Below are positions 51,787 through 62,700 of a stretch of 64,000 nucleotides of DNA, one piece after another (within the stretch, counting starts at the first letter, position 1; the number at the start of each line of letters is the position of its first letter). This stretch comes from Microlunatus parietis (GTDB lineage Bacteria > Actinomycetota > Actinomycetes > Propionibacteriales > Propionibacteriaceae): positions 310,001 to 374,000 of the forward strand of contig NZ_JACCBU010000001.1 of the NCBI RefSeq assembly GCF_013407955.1. The letters run 5' to 3'. The notes below the pieces were generated by a model. It was not told the origin of the DNA. It searched no databases and worked only from the letters and a program-made list of their open reading frames with translations. The position numbers and the translations under genes were made by a program.

Positions 51787-52367
51787 CGTCGTTCTCCTCC
51801 GGTACGTAGTCCGTCCATGATCAATTCCAGGTAGCGGCGCCAGCCGGTGCCGGACCGGTCCGCGGCGGCGCCGATCATCGCCATCAGCACCGGCAGGTCG
51901 TCGACCCCGATGTCGGCCCGCAGGCTGCCGTCCGCCCGGGCCCGGTCCAGGACCTGCCGAAGCTTCGGCCGCAGCCGCCGCAGGGTGGTCGCGAACTGGT
52001 CGCCGGCCCGTTCGTCGGCCAGCAGCACCTCGCGCAGGCCACGGTCCTCGGCATGCAGCACGGCCAGTCCGGTGATCAACTCCGCGAGCCCGTCCCCGGA
52101 CGGCCCGTCGCTGCCGGCGGTCCGGTCGGCCAATGCCTCGACCTCGGCGATCCGGTCCTCGAACAACGCGCCGACCAGGGCGGCCCGGTTCGGGAACTTG
52201 CGATAGACCGTGCCGACTCCGAGCCCCGCCCGCGCCGCGACGTCGTCCAGCGTGACCTGCAGCCCGCGCTCGGCGAACGCGGCCTTGGCGCTGGCGATGA
52301 TCAACTGGCGGTTGCGTTCGGCGTCTCGGCGGAGCGGGCGACCGCCGGCCTCGGGTTGCTTCGGCAC
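51783..52367 (-). CDS. TetR-family regulator
   Basis: A 194-residue repressor. The HTH is at about 17-65 ('RNRQLIIASAKAAFAERGLQ', 'VTLDDVAARAGLGVGTVYRK', 'FPNRAALVGALF'). The ligand domain is unassigned. Upstream of, and overlapping, the Ddn-type gene, so it probably senses a compound that the F420 enzyme transforms. No obvious operator was found in the 160 bp before it apart from CGGGCCC/GGGCCCG arms. Confidence 0.9.
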   Translation of the reverse strand: MPKQPEAGGRPLRRDAERNRQLIIASAKAAFAERGLQVTLDDVAARAGLGVGTVYRKFPNRAALVGALFEDRIAEVEALADRTAGSDGPSGDGLAELITGLAVLHAEDRGLREVLLADERAGDQFATTLRRLRPKLRQVLDRARADGSLRADIGVDDLPVLMAMIGAAADRSGTGWRRYLELIMDGLRTGGERR

Positions 52368-52483
52368 CCGGCCAGCCTAGCACTAACCGGAGGTATGACC
52401 TCCGCTTCTCGGAGGCGCCCGAACCTGGCAGACTCGCACCAGGCTCCCGCGGGCCCCTTCGGAGCGTTCGGGCCCGTGGGATA

Positions 52484-52497
52484 TCTTGACATCAAGA
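52484..52497. promoter_or_regulatory. Palindrome upstream of isocitrate dehydrogenase
   Basis: TCTTGA-CA-TCAAGA (52,484-52,497) has perfect 6-bp arms. It contains a TTGACA that could be the -35 box. It lies 32 bp before the TTG start. A repressor that covers the promoter, perhaps a MarR-type TCA-cycle regulator, is a guess. Confidence 0.5.
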
Positions 52498-52516
52498 CAG
52501 CGAGAAGGACCGTTAA

Positions 52517-54745
<2,229 letters not shown>

Positions 54746-54755
54746 TCTCGACGAG

Positions 54756-54793
54756 GCCCCTCCCCGGCGCGCGCCAGCCGCTCGGGGAGGGGC
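54756..54793 (+). terminator. Rho-independent terminator of icd
   Basis: GCCCCTCCCCG at 54,756-54,766 pairs with CGGGGAGGGGC at 54,783-54,793, followed by TTTCTCGTT. It ends 48 bp after the icd stop codon. Confidence 0.85.
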
Positions 54794-54829
54794 TTTCTCG
54801 TTACCCGGAACGGTTTCCGAGCGCCCGGC

Positions 54830-54857
54830 TTGACCTGAAGCTCACTTGAAGTTGAAC
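54830..54857 (+). promoter_or_regulatory. MerR-type promoter before the imine-reductase-like gene
   Basis: TTGACCTGAAGC and TCACTTGAAGTTGAAC form an imperfect dyad (ACTTGAAGT against ACCTGAAGC-type arms) behind a TTGACC box. This resembles the ACCTnAAGT-type operators with long spacers used by MerR-family activators. The regulator itself is not in the window. Confidence 0.5.
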
Positions 54858-54867
54858 CCTGGGAGCC

Positions 54868-55737
54868 ATGGAGAACTTCACGGATCCCAGCCCGGTCTCG
54901 ATCCTCGGCACCGGTGCCATCGGTACCGCCGCGGCCCGCATCCTGCTGCGTGCCGGGCAGCCCGTCGTGGTGTGGAACCGGACCCGGCAGCGCACCGCTG
55001 AACTGGCCGCGGCGGGCGCCGGGGTCGCGGACTCCGCCGCCGCGGCGCTCGCGGCCGCGCCGCTCAGCCTGCTGACCTTGACCGATCACCGAGCCGTGGC
55101 TGCGGTCCTCGACCAGGCCACCGGCGAACTGCCGGGGCGGACCGTGATCACGCTGACCACGGGGTCACCGGAGGACGCGCGCCGGACCGCCGACCGGGTC
55201 GCGAATCTCGGCGCGGACTACCTCGATGCCGGGTTGCAGACCAGTCCGGAGGACCTCGGCACCGCCGCCGCGACGATCCTGTACTCCGGGCTCGAGGACG
55301 CGTTCGCCCGGCATCGGGCCACCCTGGCACGCCTGAGCACCCCGCGCTATGTCGGGCCATCCCCGGACGCCGCGGCGGTCTGGGACCTGGCTCTGTTCGG
55401 TGTCTGGTACGACGCCCAGCTCGGCCTGCTGCGGGCCTTGGACACCGCGAGGGCGTACGGAATCGAGCTGACCGAGTTCACCGAGACGGCCGCCGCCCAG
55501 CTCCGCCACGTGGTCGACGGTGCGCCGACCACTGCGGCCGAGGTGGCGACCCGCGACTATCCGCGCGGTCCGGCCACCTTGGCCGAGCATCTGCCGGTGC
55601 TCGACCAGCTCGGTGAGCTCCGTACCGGCAATCGGCTCGCCGACGGCGGTCTTGGCCAGGCCGCGGAGCGGATCCGGCAGCTGATCGGCGCGGGCCACGG
55701 GCAGGACGGGCTGTCGGCCCTGCTGCGGGTTTCCTAG
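54868..55737 (+). CDS. NADP-binding imine-reductase-like dehydrogenase
   Basis: A 289-residue beta-hydroxyacid-dehydrogenase fold protein. The Rossmann motif is 'SILGTGAIGTAAARILLRAG', with 'NRTRQRT' selecting NADP. The C-terminal all-alpha half (about 165-289, 'VWDLALFGVWYDAQLGLLRA') is as in imine reductases, where it forms the dimer and active site. Substrate unknown. It is preceded by a MerR-type promoter and converges on the next gene with a 4-bp overlap. Confidence 0.8.
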   Translation: MENFTDPSPVSILGTGAIGTAAARILLRAGQPVVVWNRTRQRTAELAAAGAGVADSAAAALAAAPLSLLTLTDHRAVAAVLDQATGELPGRTVITLTTGSPEDARRTADRVANLGADYLDAGLQTSPEDLGTAAATILYSGLEDAFARHRATLARLSTPRYVGPSPDAAAVWDLALFGVWYDAQLGLLRALDTARAYGIELTEFTETAAAQLRHVVDGAPTTAAEVATRDYPRGPATLAEHLPVLDQLGELRTGNRLADGGLGQAAERIRQLIGAGHGQDGLSALLRVS

Positions 55738-56576
55738 AACTCGAGGCGGTAGTAGCGCGCCATGTTGGCCAGCGCCGGCAGGTTCTTGCCGAGCGTGGCG
55801 AGGACCCGGTAGCGCGCTGACAGCACGGAGAAGTCGCTGGCGGCGAAGACGCCGACCGCGTCGGTGCAGCGCAGTCGCCAATGGATCGTCTCCAGCTCGG
55901 TCGGCCAGTCGATCCCCCAGTGCAGCGTGGCCTGGGCCTTGTGCACGGCGCCGTTCAGCCGCTGCATCCTGATGCCGAGCTGGCTGAACCCGTCGAAGAT
56001 CAACTGGCCGGAGGAGAACGTTTCGACGAGCCGGCGCAGCAGGGCCCGGCCGTCGGTCTCGGTCAGGTAGTAGACCAGGCCCTCGGCGACCACCAGCGTC
56101 GGCCGGTCCCGCGGCACCTCGGCCAGCCAGGCGGGGTCGGTCACCGACGAGGCGATCATGGTGCTGCCGGCGCGATCGCCGAACAGGGTCCGCCGCAGTT
56201 CGATCACGTCCGGCAGGTCGATGTCGTACCAGGAGACACCGGGGCCTGGGTTGACCCGCCAGACCCGGGTGTCCAGGCCGCAGCCGAGATGCAGCACGGT
56301 CGCGGTCCGGTGCCGGGCCAGGAATTCCCGGGTCCAGCCGTCCAGGAACTCCGCCCGCATCGCGACCGAGTAATGATCACCGGGCCGCAGGCCGGTCCGG
56401 GTCGGGTCGAAGTTGATCTTGTCCAGGGTCTCCGCCGACAGCATGTCACCGAGGATCGGGTCCGGTGAGCGCGCGTCCAGGGCGCGTCCGTACAGCGTGG
56501 CGAGCATGGTCGCCTCGGCGCCACGAAGTTCCACCCGGGGCCCGTCCGCGGCCGTCGATCGAGCAGAGTCGGTCAC
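55734..56576 (-). CDS. SAM-dependent methyltransferase, LCMT/PPM family
   Basis: A 280-residue class I methyltransferase. 'VLHLGCGLDTRVWRVNPGPG' is the SAM loop with the R typical of leucine-carboxyl-methyltransferase-like proteins, followed by 'WYDIDLPDVIELRR' and 'LVVAEGLVYYLTETDG'. In actinobacteria such enzymes methylate polyketides or other small molecules. It is followed on the same strand by nothing related; the TetR gene upstream is 10 bp away and may be co-transcribed. Confidence 0.85.
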   Translation of the reverse strand: MTDSARSTAADGPRVELRGAEATMLATLYGRALDARSPDPILGDMLSAETLDKINFDPTRTGLRPGDHYSVAMRAEFLDGWTREFLARHRTATVLHLGCGLDTRVWRVNPGPGVSWYDIDLPDVIELRRTLFGDRAGSTMIASSVTDPAWLAEVPRDRPTLVVAEGLVYYLTETDGRALLRRLVETFSSGQLIFDGFSQLGIRMQRLNGAVHKAQATLHWGIDWPTELETIHWRLRCTDAVGVFAASDFSVLSARYRVLATLGKNLPALANMARYYRLEF

Positions 56577-56586
56577 GGTATCGATC

Positions 56587-57156
56587 CTAGGCCGGTCCGC
56601 CGCCGCGGACGAGAGTGATCAACTCGTCGATGAGATCGTCCGGTCCCGGCGCGCCGGGCCGCTTGCGGAGATGACCGGATAGTTCGAGGTCGACCAGGCC
56701 GTGCGCGGTCGACCGGAGCAGGGCGACCAACCGCTCGGTGTCGCGCGGCAGTGCGTCATCCTCGGCCTGGGCCGAGGCTACGGCCTCGGTGATCGTGGCG
56801 ACCGCCTCCTGCGCGGCGCTCTCGAGCTCGGCGTGCGGGCCGGTCCAGGCGCCGAACACCAGCCGGAACCGCTCCGGGGCGGCAATCGCCCAGCCGACGT
56901 AAGCCCGCAGCGACGCGCCGATCCGAGCGGCCCCGGTCTCCCCCGCCGTCGCGTCGGCCAGCCGGCCCGCCAGCACCCGCAGCTCACCGGCCGCGAGGGC
57001 CGCGAGCAGATCGCGCTTGTCCTGGAAGTGCTTGTACGGGGCGTTATGTGAGACGCCGGCCCGCCGGCCCACCTCGCGCAGGGTGACTGCCGCCGGCCCG
57101 CCCTCGTCCAACAGGCCGGCCGCGGCGTCGATCAACCGGTCCCGGGTCGTGGTCAC
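56587..57156 (-). CDS. TetR-family regulator with WHG-type C-terminus
   Basis: A 189-residue repressor. The HTH 'AVTLREVGRRAGVSHNAPYK' plus 'HFQDKRDLLAALAAGEL' covers about residues 22-55. The ligand-binding part has 'LRAYVGWAIAAPERFRLVFG', as in TetR_C_33/WHG proteins. It lies between the SDR gene (81 bp upstream, same strand) and the methyltransferase. It is the best candidate to bind the double palindrome before the SDR gene. Confidence 0.88.
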   Translation of the reverse strand: MTTTRDRLIDAAAGLLDEGGPAAVTLREVGRRAGVSHNAPYKHFQDKRDLLAALAAGELRVLAGRLADATAGETGAARIGASLRAYVGWAIAAPERFRLVFGAWTGPHAELESAAQEAVATITEAVASAQAEDDALPRDTERLVALLRSTAHGLVDLELSGHLRKRPGAPGPDDLIDELITLVRGGGPA

Positions 57157-57193
57157 GGCCCGAACCTATCGGGCCCGGGACCCGACGCGTTCC

Positions 57194-57241
57194 GTGAGCC
57201 AGTCGAAGGGCAAGCCCGACCTGGTCCTTCGACAGGCTCAC
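57194..57241. terminator. Repeat-derived hairpin after the SDR gene
   Basis: GTGAGCCAGTCGAAGG (57,194-57,209) pairs with CCTTCGACAGGCTCAC (57,226-57,241) with one mismatch in 16 bp. The right arm covers the SDR stop codon. The arm is the same word as the repeat inside the glycosidase gene at 21,997. It may end or stabilise the SDR transcript. Confidence 0.6.
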
Positions 57242-58101
57242 GACACGTCGGCCGGCAGCCCGACCAGCCTCGCGCTCTCGTCCCAGAGCCGCTCGACCCG
57301 CGCGGGATCCGTCGTATGGTCGGCGGTCGGCACCGCGCGCCGGCGCAGGTAGTACTTCCCCGTGACGCCGGCGACCTCGGGCGCGGTGGCCAGCCAGTAC
57401 GGGTTGTCGGCTCCCTCGTCCAGGCTCTGCGTGAACGGGTTGATCATGACCGTGAAGAGACGAAGCAGGCCGGTGGAGCTCCGGCCGAGGCCGGTCTGGT
57501 CGACGATCCCCGGATGGCCGCCGTTGACGGTGATCTTGGTCTTGGCGAGCCGGGCCGCGAGGGCGTACCCGAACATCGCGTTCATGTTCTTGGTCCGCCC
57601 GTACCCGACGAACGGCCGGAAGCTGGGCACCGGCCCGAGGGCCCGATGATTGCGGCACTCCAGGTCGTCCAGGTCGACCGGCGTCCGCCGCAGCCCGCCC
57701 GGATGTGCGCCGACGATCACGAACCGGGCCGGCCGGTCGCCGAGCCGCTCGGCCAGGATCCGGAGCAGGACGTACGGAGCCAGGTGGTTCGTGGCCAGCA
57801 TCAACTGCCGGCCCTCGCTCGTGGACGCGTCCAGCGGCGCGATCACCGCGGCGTTGTTGATCACGACGTCCGGCAGCGGCTCCAGCCGCTCCGCCAGCGC
57901 CCGTACCTCCGCCGCCAGTGACAGGTCGGCGACCTCACCGCCCAGATCCGCGCCCGGCACGGCTCCGGCGATCCGCCTCCGGGCCCCGTCGATCCGCTCC
58001 CAGGCCCGGCCGACCAGGACCACCGAGTGACCGGCCTCCGCCAGCCGCAGACTGATCCGCTCCCCGATCCCGCCCGTCGCACCGGTGACGACAACACGCA
58101 T
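57238..58101 (-). CDS. Short-chain dehydrogenase/reductase
   Basis: A 287-residue SDR of the retinol-dehydrogenase-like type. 'VVTGATGGIGERISLRLAEAG' is the cofactor loop, 'NNAAVIAPLD' follows, and the active site is 'VGYGRTKNMNAMFGY' (YxxxK as Y-G-R-T-K). The substrate loop 'VNGGHPGIVDQTGLG' is present. The last codons fall in a dispersed repeat. The ATG at 58101 has GGAGG upstream. Two palindromic operators lie 24-67 bp before the start. Substrate unknown. Confidence 0.9.
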   Translation of the reverse strand: MRVVVTGATGGIGERISLRLAEAGHSVVLVGRAWERIDGARRRIAGAVPGADLGGEVADLSLAAEVRALAERLEPLPDVVINNAAVIAPLDASTSEGRQLMLATNHLAPYVLLRILAERLGDRPARFVIVGAHPGGLRRTPVDLDDLECRNHRALGPVPSFRPFVGYGRTKNMNAMFGYALAARLAKTKITVNGGHPGIVDQTGLGRSSTGLLRLFTVMINPFTQSLDEGADNPYWLATAPEVAGVTGKYYLRRRAVPTADHTTDPARVERLWDESARLVGLPADVS

Positions 58102-58124
58102 CCCAACACCTCCACACTCACGTA

Positions 58125-58168
58125 GGTTGACACTGTCAACCTTACTCGGGAGGTTGCCAACGTCAACC
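58125..58168. promoter_or_regulatory. Double TetR-type operator of the SDR gene
   Basis: GGTTGACACTGTCAACC (58,125-58,141) is a palindrome around a single central base. GGTTGCCAACGTCAACC (58,152-58,168) repeats the arms GGTTG/TCAACC with two central changes. Their centres are 27 bp apart. They would overlap the SDR promoter. Confidence 0.7.
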
Positions 58169-58169
58169 A

Positions 58170-59680
58170 CTCGGTCGCGGGGAATCTTGAGGGACAAGGG
58201 CTGGACGACGGCGTCATCGGGGTGAACAGATCGAGGCGACCGGCACAAGCCGGAGCGGCGACCGGACCCGTGGCCGACAGGGAGAGCAGGCAACGAGGAG
58301 GCCGGTGACCGGACCGGGCGGCAGTACGGCGACAGAACTGAGCGGGCCGACCGGAGCCGACCGCGCCGAGCCAGACGACCCGGTCGAGCGGACGCTCGGC
58401 GCCCACAGCCAAGCGGATCAACCGAGCCGACCAGGTCAACTGGCTCCAAGCCAAGCTGGTGCGCAGAGCCGAGCGGAGCCCGGACGCACTCGCGGGCCGT
58501 AGGGGCGGCCAGTGCGAGCGGAGCAACGCGAGCCAGCCGAGCCGAGCTGGATGGGAACATGCCATGCGAGCGCCCACGCCGAGCCGACGCAGAGACGAAC
58601 GGTCCCGGACGCACGCGCGGGCAGAGTGAGGACCAAGCGGCAACAGAGCGAACGAGCGGGACCACTCGAGCGCCACGGACTCGACAACCGGCCCGATCGG
58701 CACGACTGGCCCTACTTGAGGTCATGCCGAATGGGACGAACCGGCGGGGCGCCGACCACGACCCGCCAACCGAGCCGACCAACGTCCCGGCGGCGGCCTC
58801 CAGCTTCCGCGGGCTGGCCCGGCGTCCGCGGCGCAGGGGCAGCATGGGTCGCCGGGGTCACCGAGCGGACGCCTTGACCGGCAGAACCTGGCCGAAATCG
58901 GGCCAAAGGGTCCGCTCAGTGCCATCGTGACCGGTCAGCCCGGGTCGGCTCTGTCATTGCTCCGCTGAGTCCACCGGGTCAGCCACCCGACCCAGTCAGC
59001 TTCGACGGCCGGCCCACTCGCCACCCAGCCCAACTCGACCAGCCCGCTCGCCCCACCCAGCCCACTCGACCAATCCGCTCGGCCCACCCAGCCCGCTCGA
59101 CCAACCCAGCCCGACTCAATCAGCCCGGTTCATCACTCAGGCCGCCCGCTCAACTCAGGCAGCCGGCTCGACCAGCCCGGCCCGGCTCGACCCCCAGATC
59201 GACTCAATCAGCCCGCTCGACTCGGCAGCCCGCTCGCCCCACCCAGCCCGACTCAGTCAGCCCGGTCGGCTCAGGCGGACCGCTCGCCTCCGGCAGCCGC
59301 TCGACTCAGGCAGCCCGCTCGACCAGCCCGGCCCGACTCGACCCCCCGACTCAGTCAGCCCGTTCATGACTCAGGCAGCCCGCTCGACTCAGGCAACCCG
59401 CTCGACCAACTCAGTCGAATCGACCAGCCCCTCGGCCGGCACCACCCAGCCCGACTTGACCAGCGCTCGACCCACCCAGCCCGACTCGACCACCCCCAGC
59501 GCGACTCAATCAGCCCACTCGACTTGGGCAGCCCACTCGACTCTGGCAGCCCGCTCGACTCGGGCAGCCCGCGCTACCAACTCGGTCGAATCGACCAGCC
59601 CGCGGCCCACCCAACCCGGCTCGACCAGCCCCGCCAGACTCGATCAGCCCGGGCTCACTCAACCGTCACCAACCCCACCC
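58170..59680. other. Gene-free low-complexity tract with 18-bp minisatellite
   Basis: About 1.5 kb without a credible gene. The left half (58,190-58,920) is rich in GAGCCGACCGAGC-like purine-biased words on the plus strand. The right half (58,960-59,680) is rich in CAGCCCGCTCGACTC-like pyrimidine-biased words. Clear 18-bp tandem units occur, for example CAGCCCACTCGACTTGGG, CAGCCCACTCGACTCTGG and CAGCCCGCTCGACTCGGG at 59,511-59,564. Long open frames here arise from lack of stops in repetitive DNA. It may be an expanded repeat, a replication or nucleoid feature, or decayed DNA. Confidence 0.6.
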
Positions 59681-59743
59681 ACCGGTCACTTCCGCAGCGA
59701 CACGCCGACAAAACGCCTGCTTTTGTGACTGGTCGGCGGGTTT
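59681..59743 (+). repeat. Dispersed palindromic element, copy C
   Basis: ACCGGTCACTTCCGCAGCG through CCTGCTTTTGTGACTGGTCG and CGGGTTT. The outer arms ACCGGTCAC/GTGACTGGT pair with one G-T. Its end overlaps the metH TAA, so relative to metH it begins directly after the stop, the same placement as copy A after the LacI gene. Confidence 0.75.
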
Positions 59744-62700
59744 AGCGGGCGTTGAAGTACTTGGCTTCGGGGTGGTGGACGACGAGGGCGTCGGTGGACT
59801 GCTCGGGGTGCAACTGCAACTCCTCGGACAGCTCGACGCCGATCCGTTCCGGCTCGAGCAGGTCGACCAGCTTGGCGCGGTCCTCCAGGTCCGGGCAGGC
59901 CGGGTAGCCGAAGGAGTAGCGGGAGCCGCGGTAGGCCTGGTCTCGGATCATGTCGTCCATCGCGCCGTCGTCGCCGGCCAGGCCGAGGTCGGACCGGATC
60001 CGGGCGTGCCACAGTTCGGCCAGCGCCTCGGTCAGCTGGACGCTCAGGCCGTGCAGCTCGAGGTAGTCCCGGTAGGCGTTCTTCTCGAACAGTTCCGCGG
60101 TCGCGCGGGACACCGCCGAACCCATCGTGACCAGGTGGAACGCGATCACGTCCGGCCCCTTGGCCACAGCCAGGTCGCGGTCGCGGAAGAAGTCGGCCAG
60201 GCAGAGGTACCGGCCGCGCCGTTGCCGCGGGAACGTGAAGCGGTGCAGCTCGGCGCCCGGGTCGGTGACCTCGCCGCCGGGGCGGAGCACGATCAGCTCG
60301 TCGCCGTCGCTGTAGCAGGGCCAGTAGCCGTACGTCACCGCGAACTCGGCGATCGAGTCGGTCTGGATGCGGTCCAGCCACATCCGCAGCCGCGGCCGGC
60401 CCTCGCGCTCCACCAGCTCCTCGTACGACTCGCCGTCGCGGGAGCCCTTCAGGCCCCACTGGCCCATGAACGTCGCCCGCTCGTCCAGGTAGCCGGCCAC
60501 CTCGGCCAGCGCGATCCCCTTGACGATCCGCTCGCCCCAGAACGGCGGCGTGGGTACGTCCACGTCGCGGGCCACATCGGAGCGGGCGGGCAGCTCGACC
60601 CGCTCCTCCACCGCGACCGCGGACGCGGCCTTGGCCTTGACCCGTCGCTCCCTCGGGGCCGGCAGTGCGGCGCCCTCCTCGCCCCGCTTCACCGCCATCA
60701 CGGCGTCCATCAGCCGCAGCCCCTCGAACGCGTCCCGGGCGTAGCGGACCTCGCCGTCGAACACCTGCCGCAGGTCCTCCTCGACGTAGGACCGGGTCAG
60801 CGCCGCACCGCCCAGCAGCACCGGGAAGTCCTTCGCCATGCCGCGGTTGTTCAGCTCCTCGAGGTTCTCCTTCATGATCACAGTCGACTTCACCAGCAGC
60901 CCGGACATGCCGATCGCGTCCGCCTTGTGCTGCTCGGCAGCCTCGATGATCGTGGTGATCGGTTGCTTGATGCCGAGGTTGACCACGGTGTAGCCGTTGT
61001 TGGTGAGGATGATGTCGACCAGGTTCTTGCCGATGTCGTGCACGTCGCCCTTGACCGTGGCCAGCACGATGGTGCCCTTGCCGGCGTCGTCGGTCTTGTC
61101 CAGGTGCGGCTCCAGGTAGGCCACGGCGGTCTTCATCACCTCGGCCGACTGCAGGACGAACGGCAGCTGCATCTCGCCGGAGCCGAACAGTTCGCCGACC
61201 ACCTTCATGCCGGCCAGCAGGTCGTCGTTGATGATCGCCAGGCCGGGCTTCTCGGCCAGGGCAAGATCAAGATCATCGGCCAGGCCCTTGCCCTCGCCGT
61301 CGATGATCCGCCGCTTCAGCCGCTCGGTGACCGGCAGCTTGGCCAGCTCGGCCGCCCGCTCGGCCCGGGTGTCGGCCATCTTCACGCCGGAGAAGATCTC
61401 CAGGTAGCGCTGCAGCGGATCGTAGTCCTCCCGGCGCCGGTCGTACACAAGATCAAGAGCGACTTCCCGTTGTTCGTCAGGGATCCGGGCCATCGGCATG
61501 ATCTTGGCCGCATGCACGATCGCCGAGTCCAGACCGGCCTCGACGCACTCGTGCAGGAAGACGGAGTTGAGCACCACCCGGGCGGCCGGGCTGAGCCCGA
61601 ACGAGATGTTGGACAGGCCGAGCGTGGTCTGCACCTCCGGGTAGAGCCGCTTCACCTCCCGGATCGCCTCAATCGTCTCGATCCCGTCCCGCCGGGTCTC
61701 CTCCTGGCCGGTGGCGATCGGGAAGGTCAGGCAGTCGATCACGATGTCGGAGGTCTTCAGGCCCCAGTTGCCGGTCAGGTCCTCGATCAGCCGCTTCGCG
61801 ACCCGTACCTTCCACTCCCGGGTCCGAGCCTGGCCCTCCTCGTCGATGGTCAGCGCCATCACCGCGGCGCCGTGCTCGACCACGAGTTCCATGATCTTGG
61901 TGAACCGGGAGTCCGGCCCGTCGCCGTCCTCGTAGTTCACCGAGTTGATCACCGCGCGGCCGGCCAGGCACTCCAGCCCGGCCTGCAGCACCGCCGGCTC
62001 GGTGGAGTCGATCACGATCGGCAGGGTCGAGGCGGTGGCCACCCGGAACGCGAGCTCGCGCATGTCGGCGGCGCCGTCCCGGCCGACGTAGTCGACGTTG
62101 AGGTCCAGCAGGTGCGCGCCGTCGCGGATCTGGGACCGGGCGATCTCGACGCAGTCGTCCCAGCGCTCCTCGAGCAGGGCCTCGCGGAACGCCTTCGAGC
62201 CGTTGGCGTTGGTCCGCTCGCCGATCGACAGATAACTGGTGTCCTGCCGGAACGGCACCTCGGCGTACAACGACGCGGACGCGGCGACCGGCTGCGGGGT
62301 CCGCTCCTGGACCGGCCTGGAATGGAGCCGATCCACGACGTGCCGCAGGTGCTCCGGCGTCGTGCCGCAACAGCCGCCGATCAGCCCCAAACCGAACTCG
62401 CCGGCGAACTGTTCCAGCGCGTCGGCCAGCTCGACCGGCGTCAGCGGGTAGCGGGCACCGTCGGCGGTCAGCTCCGGCAGGCCGGCGTTGGGCATGCAGG
62501 CCACGCCGATCCGGGCGTGCCGGGACAGGTGCCGCAGGTGCTCGCTCATCTCGGCCGGGCCGGTCGCGCAGTTGAGCCCGATCAGGTCGATCCCGAGCGG
62601 CTCCAGCGAGGTCAGGGCGGCACCGATCTCGGTCCCGAGCAGCATCGTCCCGGTGGTCTCGACGGTGACGTTGACGATGATCGGAACGTCCCGCCCGGCC

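Noticed and set aside
58238..58845. Upstream extension of the SDR frame to 535 codons
   Set aside because: The extra 248 residues have no domain features, run through the operators and low-complexity DNA, and the frame is open only because stops are rare in such DNA. ATG 58101 with GGAGG is the better start.
59511..59564. CRISPR array
   Set aside because: Units are directly tandem at 18 bp with no unique spacers, and no cas genes are present.
59366..59745. Ser/Thr/Ala-rich plus-strand ORFs in the minisatellite
   Set aside because: They are translations of the 18-bp DNA repeat, with no ribosome binding site and no conserved composition between copies.
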